NCBI GenBank assembly: GCA_964522605.1
Contig: CAZFWV010000063.1
Location: 1-25,172 of the forward strand
Origin: CAVZLD01 sp964522605
GTDB lineage: Bacteria > Planctomycetota > Planctomycetia > Pirellulales > Pirellulaceae
DNA: 25,172 bases
Direction of reading: 5' to 3'
This document shows, one piece after another, positions 13,944-21,836 of the stretch. Both the position numbers and the translations under genes were made by a program. The notes below the pieces were generated by a model. The model did not search any database, was not told the DNA's origin, and saw only the letters and a program-made list of their open reading frames with translations. Positions within the stretch are counted from its first letter, which is position 1, and each line of letters opens with the position of its first letter.

Positions 13944-16900
13944 TCACTTGTTCAAAACGGCGTCTAAATTCATCAATTGGTTGGCTAACATGGTCCAGGC
14001 TGCCAATTCGGTCACCGCGAGGCCCGGCGCTCGAGGTGATTCTCCTACCGAAACCAATTGCTCTGCATCGGCCGGGTTAGCTTCGTAGTAGGCGAGCAGA
14101 CGCTGTAATCCGGCTTGAACCACCGATTGCTCATCCGGAGTGCCGGGGCGGGCCAGCAGTCGCAGGAAGATCCAGTCAATCTTGCCGTGTGGATTCACTG
14201 CATCGGACTGCAGCGCTTGTTCGGCCAACACACGCGCTGCTTCGACGAACTGGGGATCGTTCAAGGTCACCAGCGCCTGCAGCGGTGTGTTCGTTCGTTC
14301 GCGTCGGACCGTACAAGTTTCCCGCGAGGGAGCATTGAAGATCTCCATCGATGCGGGTGGGGCGCTCCGTTTCCAGAAGGTGTACAGGCTGCGGCGATAG
14401 AGGTTCTCTCCGTTGTCCTGGCGGTAATCACGCGTGTTACTGCCGATCATCGCAACGGCCTCCCAGACTCCCGGTGGTTGATACGGCTTGGCGCTGGGGC
14501 CTCCAATCGTCGTCGACAACAATCCACTGGCTGATAGAGCATAGTCGCGGACCATCTCGGCATCCATCCGAAACCGTGGTCCTCGCGACAAGAAACGATT
14601 CTCGGGATCGAGCCGCAGTTTCTCGTCCGTAGATTCCGCCGACTGACGATAGGTGGCCGACATGAGCACTAATTTGAAGAACCGTTTCATGTCCCAGCCT
14701 GACTCGCGAAACTCGACGGCCAACCAGTCCAGTAATTCCGGGTGAGATGGCAGTTCGCCGGCTACGCCAAAATCACCCGACGTTGTGACCAAGCCACGTC
14801 CGAAGATTTGCTGCCAGAACCGATTGACGGTCACTCGGGCCGTTAACGGGTGCTTATCATCCAACAGCCATTGAGCAAAACCCAGACGATTGCGTGGCAG
14901 ATCCGGGTCCATTTCTGGCAGCATCTCTGGTGTGTCGGGTGTGACCGGATCCCGCCGCGCGTCATACTCACCACGAAACAGCACGTACGCCATCGCAGGC
15001 TCATTCCGCTCCTGAGTCACGTGTGCGACCGTGCTGCGAGACTGCAAATCGTTGCGCTCTCGCTCCAAGTTCACAAGAGTTTCCGAGAGTTGTCTGTACG
15101 AACCGTCGATCGTCTCCAGCCACCAGTCGTACAGTTGATCGTTTTCCGCTGTCGTTCGGGGCTCGTTGGATCCAGTCAGCAAGGAAACGACACCGGCGAT
15201 CCGCGCGAGGTTGGAGATTTCGGCAGCGGTCAGCGCCCGATGATAAATCCGCAGATCCTGCAGCACGGCACCGCTCAGCGGCTGAGCTTGATCACGCTGG
15301 CCGATTTTCCAGGGTACGGAAGTGCGAATCGACTCGCGCAAGCCATCTGCTTCGACGTTGACCGGTTGTTCCTCGCCGTCGTAGAAGACGCGAATTCCAC
15401 TGGCCTTTCCCGAGCCATCATAACAGACGGCGACGTGCGTCCATCGATCGGCCGGGATCTGATTCTGAGCCACAACCTTGAGCGCGTTATCCGGCCAGAG
15501 ATGAATCAGGTGCATTCCCACTTGTCGGCGCTGCACCCAGAAATCCCAGCCGCGATAGCCATTCGCATCGTCCATCCGCGCACAAATGGGACCCACACTG
15601 TCGTTCGCGGGCAGTTTGACCCAAGCCGCGCAGGTGAATTCTTGATCGTGCTCTAAATCCCCAACTTCGGACAACTGACACGCAGTCCCCTGCGGTTGAA
15701 GAGCGAATCCGCCTCGGGGCCCGGGCTGCCAGGTGGCGGTTTCCGCCAGCGCGATTTCGCGCGGTTGACCATTCACCCGGACCTCCAGGCGGGTTCCCTG
15801 ACCTTCGTTCAATGGCACTTCGAGAGCGAGGCGGTCGGTCGGCAGCGACGCCGCCAGGGCCGTGGCATCCGCCGAGTCCAGCCACTTGTCAAAGTCAGGG
15901 CGTCCCTCGGCGCGGCGCGTCTCCTTCGCCTGTCGCGCTTGTACCAACTCAAGCTCCATTTCATTCCATCGAGGAAGGTCCTGCTCCAACGGGACAGAGA
16001 TGATCGGCGGCGTGTCCTTCACGTTGCCATCCATCGCCCCTTGCGTCGTGTTGTTGAAGAACGCGGCCATCGCATAGAACTCGTGCTGGCTCAGCGGATC
16101 AAACTTGTGATCGTGACAGACAGCGCAGCCCGCCGTGAGGCCCATCCAGGCTTGAGCCACCGTTTCTGTTCGGTCGCGTGTGTAGAGAACAAGATATTCT
16201 TCCGGAATGACTCCACCCTCATTGGTCGTGATATTGCAGCGATTGAAGCCCGAGGCGATTCGCTGTTGCAAGGTTGGCTGTGGTAGGAGGTCGCCCGCAA
16301 GTTGCTCTATCGTAAACGCATCAAAGGGCTGGTTGCGGTTCAAAGCCTGGATGACCCAGTCCCGATAAGCCCACATTTCGCGATAGTTGTCGAAGTGGAT
16401 GCCATGCGTGTCGGCATATCGGGCCACATCCAACCAGTACCGCGCGCGATGCTCACCCCAGCGGGGTGATTGCAGCAGGAGATCGATCAGTCGTTCATAG
16501 GCTGCGTCACTCGAGTCCTGCACGAAACGTTCGACCAGCGCTGGATCGGGTGGCAAGCCCGTAAGGTCCAGGCTGATACGGCGGGCGAGCGTTCGCCGGT
16601 CTGCCTCCGGTGCCGGCGGCAGCCCCAGCGCCTCCAGGCGGGAAAGCACGAAGGTATCAATCGGGTTGCGGACCCAATTCGTCTGTCGAACATCCGGCAG
16701 GGGAGGGCGTTGCGGTGCGATCAAGGACCAGTGCGGCTCATAGGGCGCCCCCTGTTCGATCCATTGACGGAGCGTTTCCTTCTGCTGAGGGCGGAGGAAT
16801 TTCTTAATCGCCGGCGGAGGCATTTGCTCGTCCGGGTCTTCCGAGAGCACGCGTCGCAGTAATTCGCTGTCGTCCGGGGCACCCGGTTCCAACGCACCCA

Positions 16901-17192
16901 TCTCGATGGCAGCTTCTCGCTGGTCCAGGCGCAAATCGGCCTTTCTCGCTGCACTGTCCGGACCATGGCAACTGAAACAATAGTCGGCCAGAATCGGCCG
17001 AACATCGCGGTTGTATTGGAGGGCGCCGGAGTCATCGGCGCGGGCATTGTGCGAGAAACCGAAGCCGAGAGGGACAGCGAACAGCAATAAGAAAAACGAA
17101 CGAGTGCACGCGTTGCTGGGTTGGACGCCGAACCGCCGTCGCTGTGCGTTGAAAGTCGTTCCTGGACCGAATCGCAATCGGATCGTTTGCAT
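13944..17192 (-). CDS. PSD1-type secreted cytochrome c protein (DUF1549-LamG-DUF1553), second copy
   Basis: A 1082-residue paralogue of the protein at 136-3225 with the same domain order. It has a long basic n-region, a hydrophobic core SFFLLLFAVPLGFGF and a likely cleavage site after HNARA (about residue 52). The cytochrome-c domain has CxxCH at C72-C75-H76 and EDPDEQMPPP. DUF1549 spans about 175-385, with a second CxxCH at C356-C359-H360 (CAVCHDHKFDP). The LamG-like domain is at about 455-660 and DUF1553 at about 765-1040 (PRNRLGFAQWLL, NTPLQALVTLNDPQF). GGGGAG lies about 5 bases before the ATG at 17192. The DUF1501 gene follows directly, forming a two-gene operon. Likely role: extracytoplasmic heme protein that binds a carbohydrate or other polymer through LamG; substrate unknown. 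Confidence 0.95.
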   Translation of the reverse strand: MQTIRLRFGPGTTFNAQRRRFGVQPSNACTRSFFLLLFAVPLGFGFSHNARADDSGALQYNRDVRPILADYCFSCHGPDSAARKADLRLDQREAAIEMGALEPGAPDDSELLRRVLSEDPDEQMPPPAIKKFLRPQQKETLRQWIEQGAPYEPHWSLIAPQRPPLPDVRQTNWVRNPIDTFVLSRLEALGLPPAPEADRRTLARRISLDLTGLPPDPALVERFVQDSSDAAYERLIDLLLQSPRWGEHRARYWLDVARYADTHGIHFDNYREMWAYRDWVIQALNRNQPFDAFTIEQLAGDLLPQPTLQQRIASGFNRCNITTNEGGVIPEEYLVLYTRDRTETVAQAWMGLTAGCAVCHDHKFDPLSQHEFYAMAAFFNNTTQGAMDGNVKDTPPIISVPLEQDLPRWNEMELELVQARQAKETRRAEGRPDFDKWLDSADATALAASLPTDRLALEVPLNEGQGTRLEVRVNGQPREIALAETATWQPGPRGGFALQPQGTACQLSEVGDLEHDQEFTCAAWVKLPANDSVGPICARMDDANGYRGWDFWVQRRQVGMHLIHLWPDNALKVVAQNQIPADRWTHVAVCYDGSGKASGIRVFYDGEEQPVNVEADGLRESIRTSVPWKIGQRDQAQPLSGAVLQDLRIYHRALTAAEISNLARIAGVVSLLTGSNEPRTTAENDQLYDWWLETIDGSYRQLSETLVNLERERNDLQSRSTVAHVTQERNEPAMAYVLFRGEYDARRDPVTPDTPEMLPEMDPDLPRNRLGFAQWLLDDKHPLTARVTVNRFWQQIFGRGLVTTSGDFGVAGELPSHPELLDWLAVEFRESGWDMKRFFKLVLMSATYRQSAESTDEKLRLDPENRFLSRGPRFRMDAEMVRDYALSASGLLSTTIGGPSAKPYQPPGVWEAVAMIGSNTRDYRQDNGENLYRRSLYTFWKRSAPPASMEIFNAPSRETCTVRRERTNTPLQALVTLNDPQFVEAARVLAEQALQSDAVNPHGKIDWIFLRLLARPGTPDEQSVVQAGLQRLLAYYEANPADAEQLVSVGESPRAPGLAVTELAAWTMLANQLMNLDAVLNK

Positions 17193-17418
17193 GAAGACTC
17201 CCCGGATCGTGAAAACTTGCCGCAGACGGCGCCTTCCCGCTGACCGGCTTTCGATTTTTCCACACCCCGTTCACGGTATCGATGCCGAAGTCGCGAGTCA
17301 ACGGTTTTCCCATTCGTTTGGCGGAGACCGTCAAGTCCGACCCTCGGGTTTTAGCGCTGTGGCGGTTGCCGCTATATTGATCACCATGGATCACGGACCC
17401 GGTGCTCGGGTCTGAATT
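17193..17418. promoter_or_regulatory. Divergent promoter region, PSD1 operon versus ATP-grasp operon
   Basis: This 226-base gap must hold both promoters. For the plus strand, TTTAGC (17350-17355) and TATATT (17373-17378) are 17 bases apart and lie about 40 bases before the ATP-grasp start; the -35 is a poor match. No minus-strand pair stands out. Confidence 0.3.
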
Positions 17419-18933
17419 ATGCGTCGCACAAGGCAGGTGGAAATGCCAGATTCATCTTCGCCCCGACCGTCCGAGGGGCCTGACCGGTCGACACTGGGAA
17501 TATTTGATCGATACGAGACGGGCGATTTCTTCGACGAATATTTCGATTCGCAACATGGCCCGCGGCCGGGTACCGAGGTCCTGATTCAGCGGATCAACGC
17601 GGTACCATCGGAGGAACTGTTGAAGCGTCAGCAGGCCGCCGAACGTGTGCTGTATCGGATGGGGATCACCTTCGCGGTTTATGGCGACGAACAAGGCACC
17701 GAAAAGATCTTTCCGTTCGATATCCTGCCGCGGATTGTCTCTTCCGGCGAATGGGCAACGATCGAGCAGGGGTTGAAGCAGCGGATCGAAGCGCTCAACC
17801 TGTTTGTTTCCGATGTCTACCACGACCAACGGATTGTTCGTGACGGCGTGATTCCCCGCGAATTACTCGAATCGGCGCGCAGTTACCGCCCTGTCTGTCG
17901 AGGCCTGCAGCCGCCCCGGGGGATCTGGTGCCACATTACCGGAACCGACCTGATCCGCGATCGCGACGGCCGGATTTATGTGCTCGAGGATAATCTCCGC
18001 TGCCCGTCGGGTGTCTCGTACGTGCTGCAGAATCGGCAGGTGATGAAACGGAGCGTGCCGCAGATCTTTGAAGCGTCTCGTGTACGTCCGGTCGTCGACT
18101 ATCCAAGTCATTTGCTGAGTACGCTCGAGAATCTCGCCCCAGGTCCATGGTCTTCGCCGACCGTGGTGGTGCTGACGCCGGGGATTTACAACTCCGCCTA
18201 TTACGAACATTCCTTTCTCGCTCAGCAGATGGGTGTTGAGCTGGTCGAGGGACGCGATCTGGTCGTGCGCGATGGTTCGGTTTACATGCGAACCACATCG
18301 GGCTTTCAGCGTGTCGACGTGATTTATCGTCGCATTGACGACGATTTCCTCGATCCGGAAGTCTTTCGCTCGGATTCGGTCCTGGGCGTCCCCGGGCTGT
18401 TCGATGTTTATCGCCAAGGGCATGTGGCACTTGCAAACGCACCCGGAACCGGCATTGCGGATGACAAGGCGCTGTACGCGTATGTCGAGAAAATGATCCG
18501 GTACTACCTGGATCAGGATGCGATTCTGCCGAATGTTCCGACCTTTCTTTGCTCTGAAGAGGATCAGCGAAAGCACGTTCTGGAGAATCTCGACAAGCTG
18601 GTCGTCAAGGCCGTCAATGAGTCCGGTGGCTACGGAATGATGATTGGTCCCAGCGCGAGCTCGAAAGAACGAGAGACGTTTGCTGGGCTGATCCAGCAAA
18701 GCCCGCGGAACTACATTGCGCAGCCAACGCTTTCCCTTTCTCGCGTTCCAACGATCATTGACGGAAGTCTGGAGGGACGTCACGTGGATTTGAGGCCGTA
18801 CATTCTTTACGGCGAACAGATCCACGTGCTGCCGGGTGGCTTGACTCGCGTTGCGCTGCGGAAAGGCTCCCTGGTGGTCAATTCCTCGCAGGGCGGAGGC
18901 AGCAAGGATACGTGGGTGATCGCGGAGGACTGA
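17419..18933 (+). CDS. Circularly permuted ATP-grasp protein (DUF404/DUF407)
   Basis: A 504-residue member of the circularly permuted ATP-grasp family. Recognisable blocks are IFPFDILPRIVSS (97-109), LNLFVSDVYHDQRIVRDGVIP, the strongly conserved VLEDNLRCPSGVSYVLQNR (188-206), VVLTPGIYNSAYYEH, GVELVEGRDLVV, DVIYRRIDDDFLDP, and KAVNESGGYGMMIGP near the C-terminus. By family knowledge (Iyer, Aravind and colleagues on amidoligases) these proteins probably form amide or peptide bonds using ATP; the product is unknown. The first 30 residues are variable, so an ATG at 17443 is also possible; neither start has a well-spaced Shine-Dalgarno. The Alpha-E gene starts 4 bases after its stop, showing tight coupling. 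No signal peptide is seen, so it should be cytoplasmic. Confidence 0.94.
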   Translation: MRRTRQVEMPDSSSPRPSEGPDRSTLGIFDRYETGDFFDEYFDSQHGPRPGTEVLIQRINAVPSEELLKRQQAAERVLYRMGITFAVYGDEQGTEKIFPFDILPRIVSSGEWATIEQGLKQRIEALNLFVSDVYHDQRIVRDGVIPRELLESARSYRPVCRGLQPPRGIWCHITGTDLIRDRDGRIYVLEDNLRCPSGVSYVLQNRQVMKRSVPQIFEASRVRPVVDYPSHLLSTLENLAPGPWSSPTVVVLTPGIYNSAYYEHSFLAQQMGVELVEGRDLVVRDGSVYMRTTSGFQRVDVIYRRIDDDFLDPEVFRSDSVLGVPGLFDVYRQGHVALANAPGTGIADDKALYAYVEKMIRYYLDQDAILPNVPTFLCSEEDQRKHVLENLDKLVVKAVNESGGYGMMIGPSASSKERETFAGLIQQSPRNYIAQPTLSLSRVPTIIDGSLEGRHVDLRPYILYGEQIHVLPGGLTRVALRKGSLVVNSSQGGGSKDTWVIAED

Positions 18934-18937
18934 TCGC

Positions 18938-19927
18938 ATGTTGAGCCGAGTGGCGGATTCGATTTATTGGATGAGTCGTTATGTTGAGCGGGCAGAGAAT
19001 CTGGCTCGCTTCATGGATGTAACACTGACGCTGATTCTTGACCTCCCCGTTGGATCCTCCGAGCAATGGCAACCGTTGGTGAGCGCGACGGGGGATGAGC
19101 TCGAATACGCCGATCGATACGGGGCCGCCACACGCGATCAGGTCCTGTATTTCATGACGTTCGACAACGGATACGCCAGTTCGATCCTCAGTTGCCTGCA
19201 GAACGCGCGAGAGAATGCACGAACCGTCCGCGAGACGATCTCATCGGAAGCCTGGGAACAGCTCAATAATTTCTATCATCTTGTCCAGGATGCATCACGG
19301 CGGCCGGCCGTGCTGGAATCGCCACAGGACTTCTTTGCCGAGGTCAAACTCTCCAGTCATCTCTTTCAGGGGTTGATTGATGCGACCATGTCCCATGCAG
19401 AAGGTTGGCACTTTGCCCGCCTGGGCCGCATGTTGGAACGCGCCGACAAAACCTCCCGAATCGCCGATGTCAAATACTACTACTTGTTGCCGAAGATTGA
19501 AGATGTCGGGACGCCTTTGGATGACTTGCATTGGTCGGCCGTCTTGCGTTCTGTTAGCGGATTCGAAATGTTTCGCAAGCGTCACCACGGAATTACACCG
19601 GAACGCGTCGTCGGATTCTTGATCCTCGATCGATTGTTTCCCCGATCGATGATGCGCTGTTTGAATGCTGCGGATAAATCGCTGCACGCGGTGAGCGGAT
19701 CTCCGTTGGGGACTTTCTGGAACCCAGCCGAGAAGCGGATGGGTAAGTTGCGTGCTGAACTGGCCTACACGACCGTGCAGGAGATCTTGCGCGAGGGTCT
19801 GCATGAATTCCTGGATTCGTTCCAGTTGCGTCTCAATCAGATCGGCGATGCGATCCACGATACGTTCTTCGCCCTGCGACCGATCGAGAGTTGGGAGACG
19901 TTGCGAGTTCGCAAACATCCCATATAG
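18938..19927 (+). CDS. Alpha-E domain protein (DUF403)
   Basis: A 329-residue all-helical Alpha-E protein. The diagnostic N-terminus MLSRVADSIYWMSRYVERAENLARF (1-25, with YWMSRYVERAEN as the core) is intact, followed by ETISSEAWEQLNNFYHLV and the central HFARLGRMLERADKTSRIADVKYY motif, so the length and motifs are complete. GGAGG lies 9 bases before the ATG, inside the end of the ATP-grasp gene. In many bacteria this gene sits beside a circularly permuted ATP-grasp gene, a transglutaminase-like protease gene and sometimes a proteasome-like hydrolase gene; here only the ATP-grasp partner is adjacent. The family has no proven activity. Confidence 0.95.
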   Translation: MLSRVADSIYWMSRYVERAENLARFMDVTLTLILDLPVGSSEQWQPLVSATGDELEYADRYGAATRDQVLYFMTFDNGYASSILSCLQNARENARTVRETISSEAWEQLNNFYHLVQDASRRPAVLESPQDFFAEVKLSSHLFQGLIDATMSHAEGWHFARLGRMLERADKTSRIADVKYYYLLPKIEDVGTPLDDLHWSAVLRSVSGFEMFRKRHHGITPERVVGFLILDRLFPRSMMRCLNAADKSLHAVSGSPLGTFWNPAEKRMGKLRAELAYTTVQEILREGLHEFLDSFQLRLNQIGDAIHDTFFALRPIESWETLRVRKHPI

Positions 19928-20237
19928 AAGGCGATGCGCGTGTCCGCCACCGCGGCTGTCCCTTCATCGCGAACAGGTTTCGAAATCTGATCTTGTCGCG
20001 GGATGCGTAGGGTTTTCGCTCGGGGGGGATCGGTCTTCCCACGCGGGGAATCGTCGGGCGGATTGCTCCGGGGACGAGTCGACCATGAGGCTTTGCCCAG
20101 GAAAGGCAAGGCTTGCTGTTCGCGAAGTTTAACCAGTTGAGCGGAAGTTTTCCGGCCGATTTGAATGAGCCGACTGCGGTGAACGGTTCCTGGACCGGAC
20201 CGATGACGGAGGGCATAGCGTTGCAATTTCTGTGCGT

Positions 20238-20282
20238 TATGATAATAAGGCTCTACGCGTTCGGTTCGCACGGTTGTGCGAA
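20238..20282 (+). promoter_or_regulatory. Candidate citrate synthase promoter box and 5' leader hairpin
   Basis: TATGATAAT (20238-20246) resembles a -10 box; TTGCAA at 20221-20226 is too close for a standard -35. About 20 bases later TTCGCAC (20265-20271) pairs perfectly with GTGCGAA (20276-20282) around GGTT. If transcription starts near 20253, the hairpin would sit at the 5' end of a leader of about 190 bases. Confidence 0.3.
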
Positions 20283-20317
20283 TCTGGAAACTGATGGTTT
20301 CGCGGTCCGATGACTTC

Positions 20318-20354
20318 GGGTTTGGATCGGTCCTGAGGAAACCCTTCTGTTTTT
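20318..20354 (+). terminator. Terminator-like hairpin in the citrate synthase leader
   Basis: GGGTTT (20318-20323) pairs with AAACCC (20339-20344), followed by TTCTGTTTTT (20345-20354). The stem is 6 bp and the loop is 15 bases. It could end upstream transcription from the Alpha-E operon or act as an attenuator, since it lies 92 bases before the citrate synthase ATG. An alternative pairing of 20304-20311 with 20326-20333 (7 of 8 pairs) would use its loop. Confidence 0.4.
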
Positions 20355-20445
20355 GAATGCGTGTTGCTGTGTGTGCGTAGCTCCGACTGGCGCGGCGCAA
20401 TTCTGGGTGAGTTGGAATCATTCTTGTTCTCACAAGGAGACTTCA

Positions 20446-21744
20446 ATGAATCGCACGACTTTGGAATCCGCGCAGATGGCGAAGCTGGATCTGGGTGATC
20501 AACAGGTCGAATTGCCGATGGTCGTCGGAACAGAGGACGAGCGGGCAGTCGATATTTCGCAGCTTCGAGGTAAGTCGGGTGTCATTACACTTGATGACGG
20601 CTATCGGAACACGGGATCCGCCTCATCGGCAATCACGTTCATCGATGGCGAGCAGGGGATCTTGCGGTATCGTGGTATTCCGATTGAGCAACTGGCCAAG
20701 CACTCGAATTTCATCGAGACCGCTCTGTTATTGATCTACGGAGAGCTGCCGACAAAAGACCATCTGGCTCATTTCAAGGCACTGTTGACCGAACATGAAA
20801 TGATTCATGAAGGGATGCGTCAGTCGTTCCGTGGTTATCCGCCGCACGGTCACCCGATGGCGATCCTCTCGTCGATGATCAATACCTTATCCTGTTACAA
20901 CACGGACGTGATGGAAATGGAGGATGAGGTCAGCTTTGAGAATGCAGCTGCGCGGCTCATGTCGAAAGTCCGTACTGTTGCGGCTTGTGCTTACAAGACT
21001 TCGGTCGGCCAGCCGATTATCTACCCGGAACCGCAGCTCAATTACTGCTGCAATTTCCTGCATATGATGTTCTCGCTGCCGACGAAACGGTACGAAGCCG
21101 ATCCGGATATCGTGCGGGCACTCAGCCTGTTCTTGATTCTCCATGCGGATCACGAACAGAACTGTTCGACGTCGACCGTGCGGATGGTTGGTTCCTCCGG
21201 CGCGAATCTGTTTGCGTCGTGTGCAGCAGGCGTCTGTGCGCTGTGGGGACCACTGCATGGTGGTGCGAATGTGGCCGTGATTCAACAGCTTCAGCGAATC
21301 CACGAATCGGGGATGTCGATCGAGGACCTGATCGAACGCGTGAAGCAAAAGAAGGAAATTCTCTTCGGATTCGGGCATGGAGTTTACAAGAGCTACGATC
21401 CGCGCGCGTCGATTCTGCGCAAGCACGCGGGCAAGGTGCTTGCCAAGTTGGGACGGAAAGATCCCTTGCTGGAAATTGCCCAACGCCTGGAGGAAGTGGC
21501 GCTCAACGACGATTATTTCGTCAGTCGAAACCTCTATCCGAACGTCGATTTCTACTCCGGTATTCTTTTGCGAGTGATCGGGATTCCGACCGATATGTAT
21601 ACGGTTATGTTTGCCATCGGGCGACTTCCCGGTTGGATCGCACACTGGAAGGAAATGCGAGAAGCGGGCAGCCGGATCTACCGACCGCGTCAAGTGTATA
21701 TCGGTCCGCCGAAACGAGACTACACGCAGCTCGAGTGGCGATAG
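20446..21744 (+). CDS. gltA: Citrate synthase (type II-like)
   Basis: A 432-residue enzyme condensing acetyl-CoA and oxaloacetate to citrate, the entry step of the TCA cycle. The length is close to E. coli GltA (427). Active-site residues are visible: H271 in GPLHGG, H311 in GFGHGVYK and D368 in NVDFYSG, with HADHEQNCST (233-242) preceding. The N-terminal extension with SGVITLDDGYRNTGS and GILRYRGIPIEQLA is that of the hexameric Gram-negative type. The ATG at 20446 is preceded by AAGGAG with 7 bases spacing; the frame extends upstream to 20353 without such support. It is monocistronic: the preceding gene ends over 500 bases upstream, and the next gene is convergent. The leader has possible attenuator structures (20265-20354). 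Confidence 0.97.
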   Translation: MNRTTLESAQMAKLDLGDQQVELPMVVGTEDERAVDISQLRGKSGVITLDDGYRNTGSASSAITFIDGEQGILRYRGIPIEQLAKHSNFIETALLLIYGELPTKDHLAHFKALLTEHEMIHEGMRQSFRGYPPHGHPMAILSSMINTLSCYNTDVMEMEDEVSFENAAARLMSKVRTVAACAYKTSVGQPIIYPEPQLNYCCNFLHMMFSLPTKRYEADPDIVRALSLFLILHADHEQNCSTSTVRMVGSSGANLFASCAAGVCALWGPLHGGANVAVIQQLQRIHESGMSIEDLIERVKQKKEILFGFGHGVYKSYDPRASILRKHAGKVLAKLGRKDPLLEIAQRLEEVALNDDYFVSRNLYPNVDFYSGILLRVIGIPTDMYTVMFAIGRLPGWIAHWKEMREAGSRIYRPRQVYIGPPKRDYTQLEWR

Positions 21745-21836
21745 CCGTTCGCACGTTGGCCCCGCGGCAGATGCCGATCCGCCGCCGGGCATCATTTCCG
21801 CCCCTGGCTGACCGTTGGGCCTGCGCGGTATCGCGA
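21745..21836. other. Short convergent gap with a possible hairpin
   Basis: Between the convergent citrate synthase and glycoside hydrolase genes GATGCC pairs with GGCATC around a GC-rich loop, without a proper T-run. It is a weak candidate for a shared terminator. Confidence 0.2.

Larger units (their letters stand above)
19928..20445. other. Intergenic gap of 518 bases, citrate synthase leader
   Basis: No supported gene. The right half holds an AT-rich TATGATAAT box (20238-20246), a perfect hairpin (20265-20282) and a terminator-like hairpin (20318-20354) ahead of the citrate synthase start. A G7 run lies near 20021. Nothing is recognised in the left half; open frames on the minus strand here lack domain features. 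Confidence 0.5.

Noticed and set aside
17863..18939. A long antisense open frame (358 codons) across the ATP-grasp gene
   Set aside because: It has no recognisable domain, and the sense strand encodes a clearly conserved family; long antisense frames are common in GC-rich DNA.
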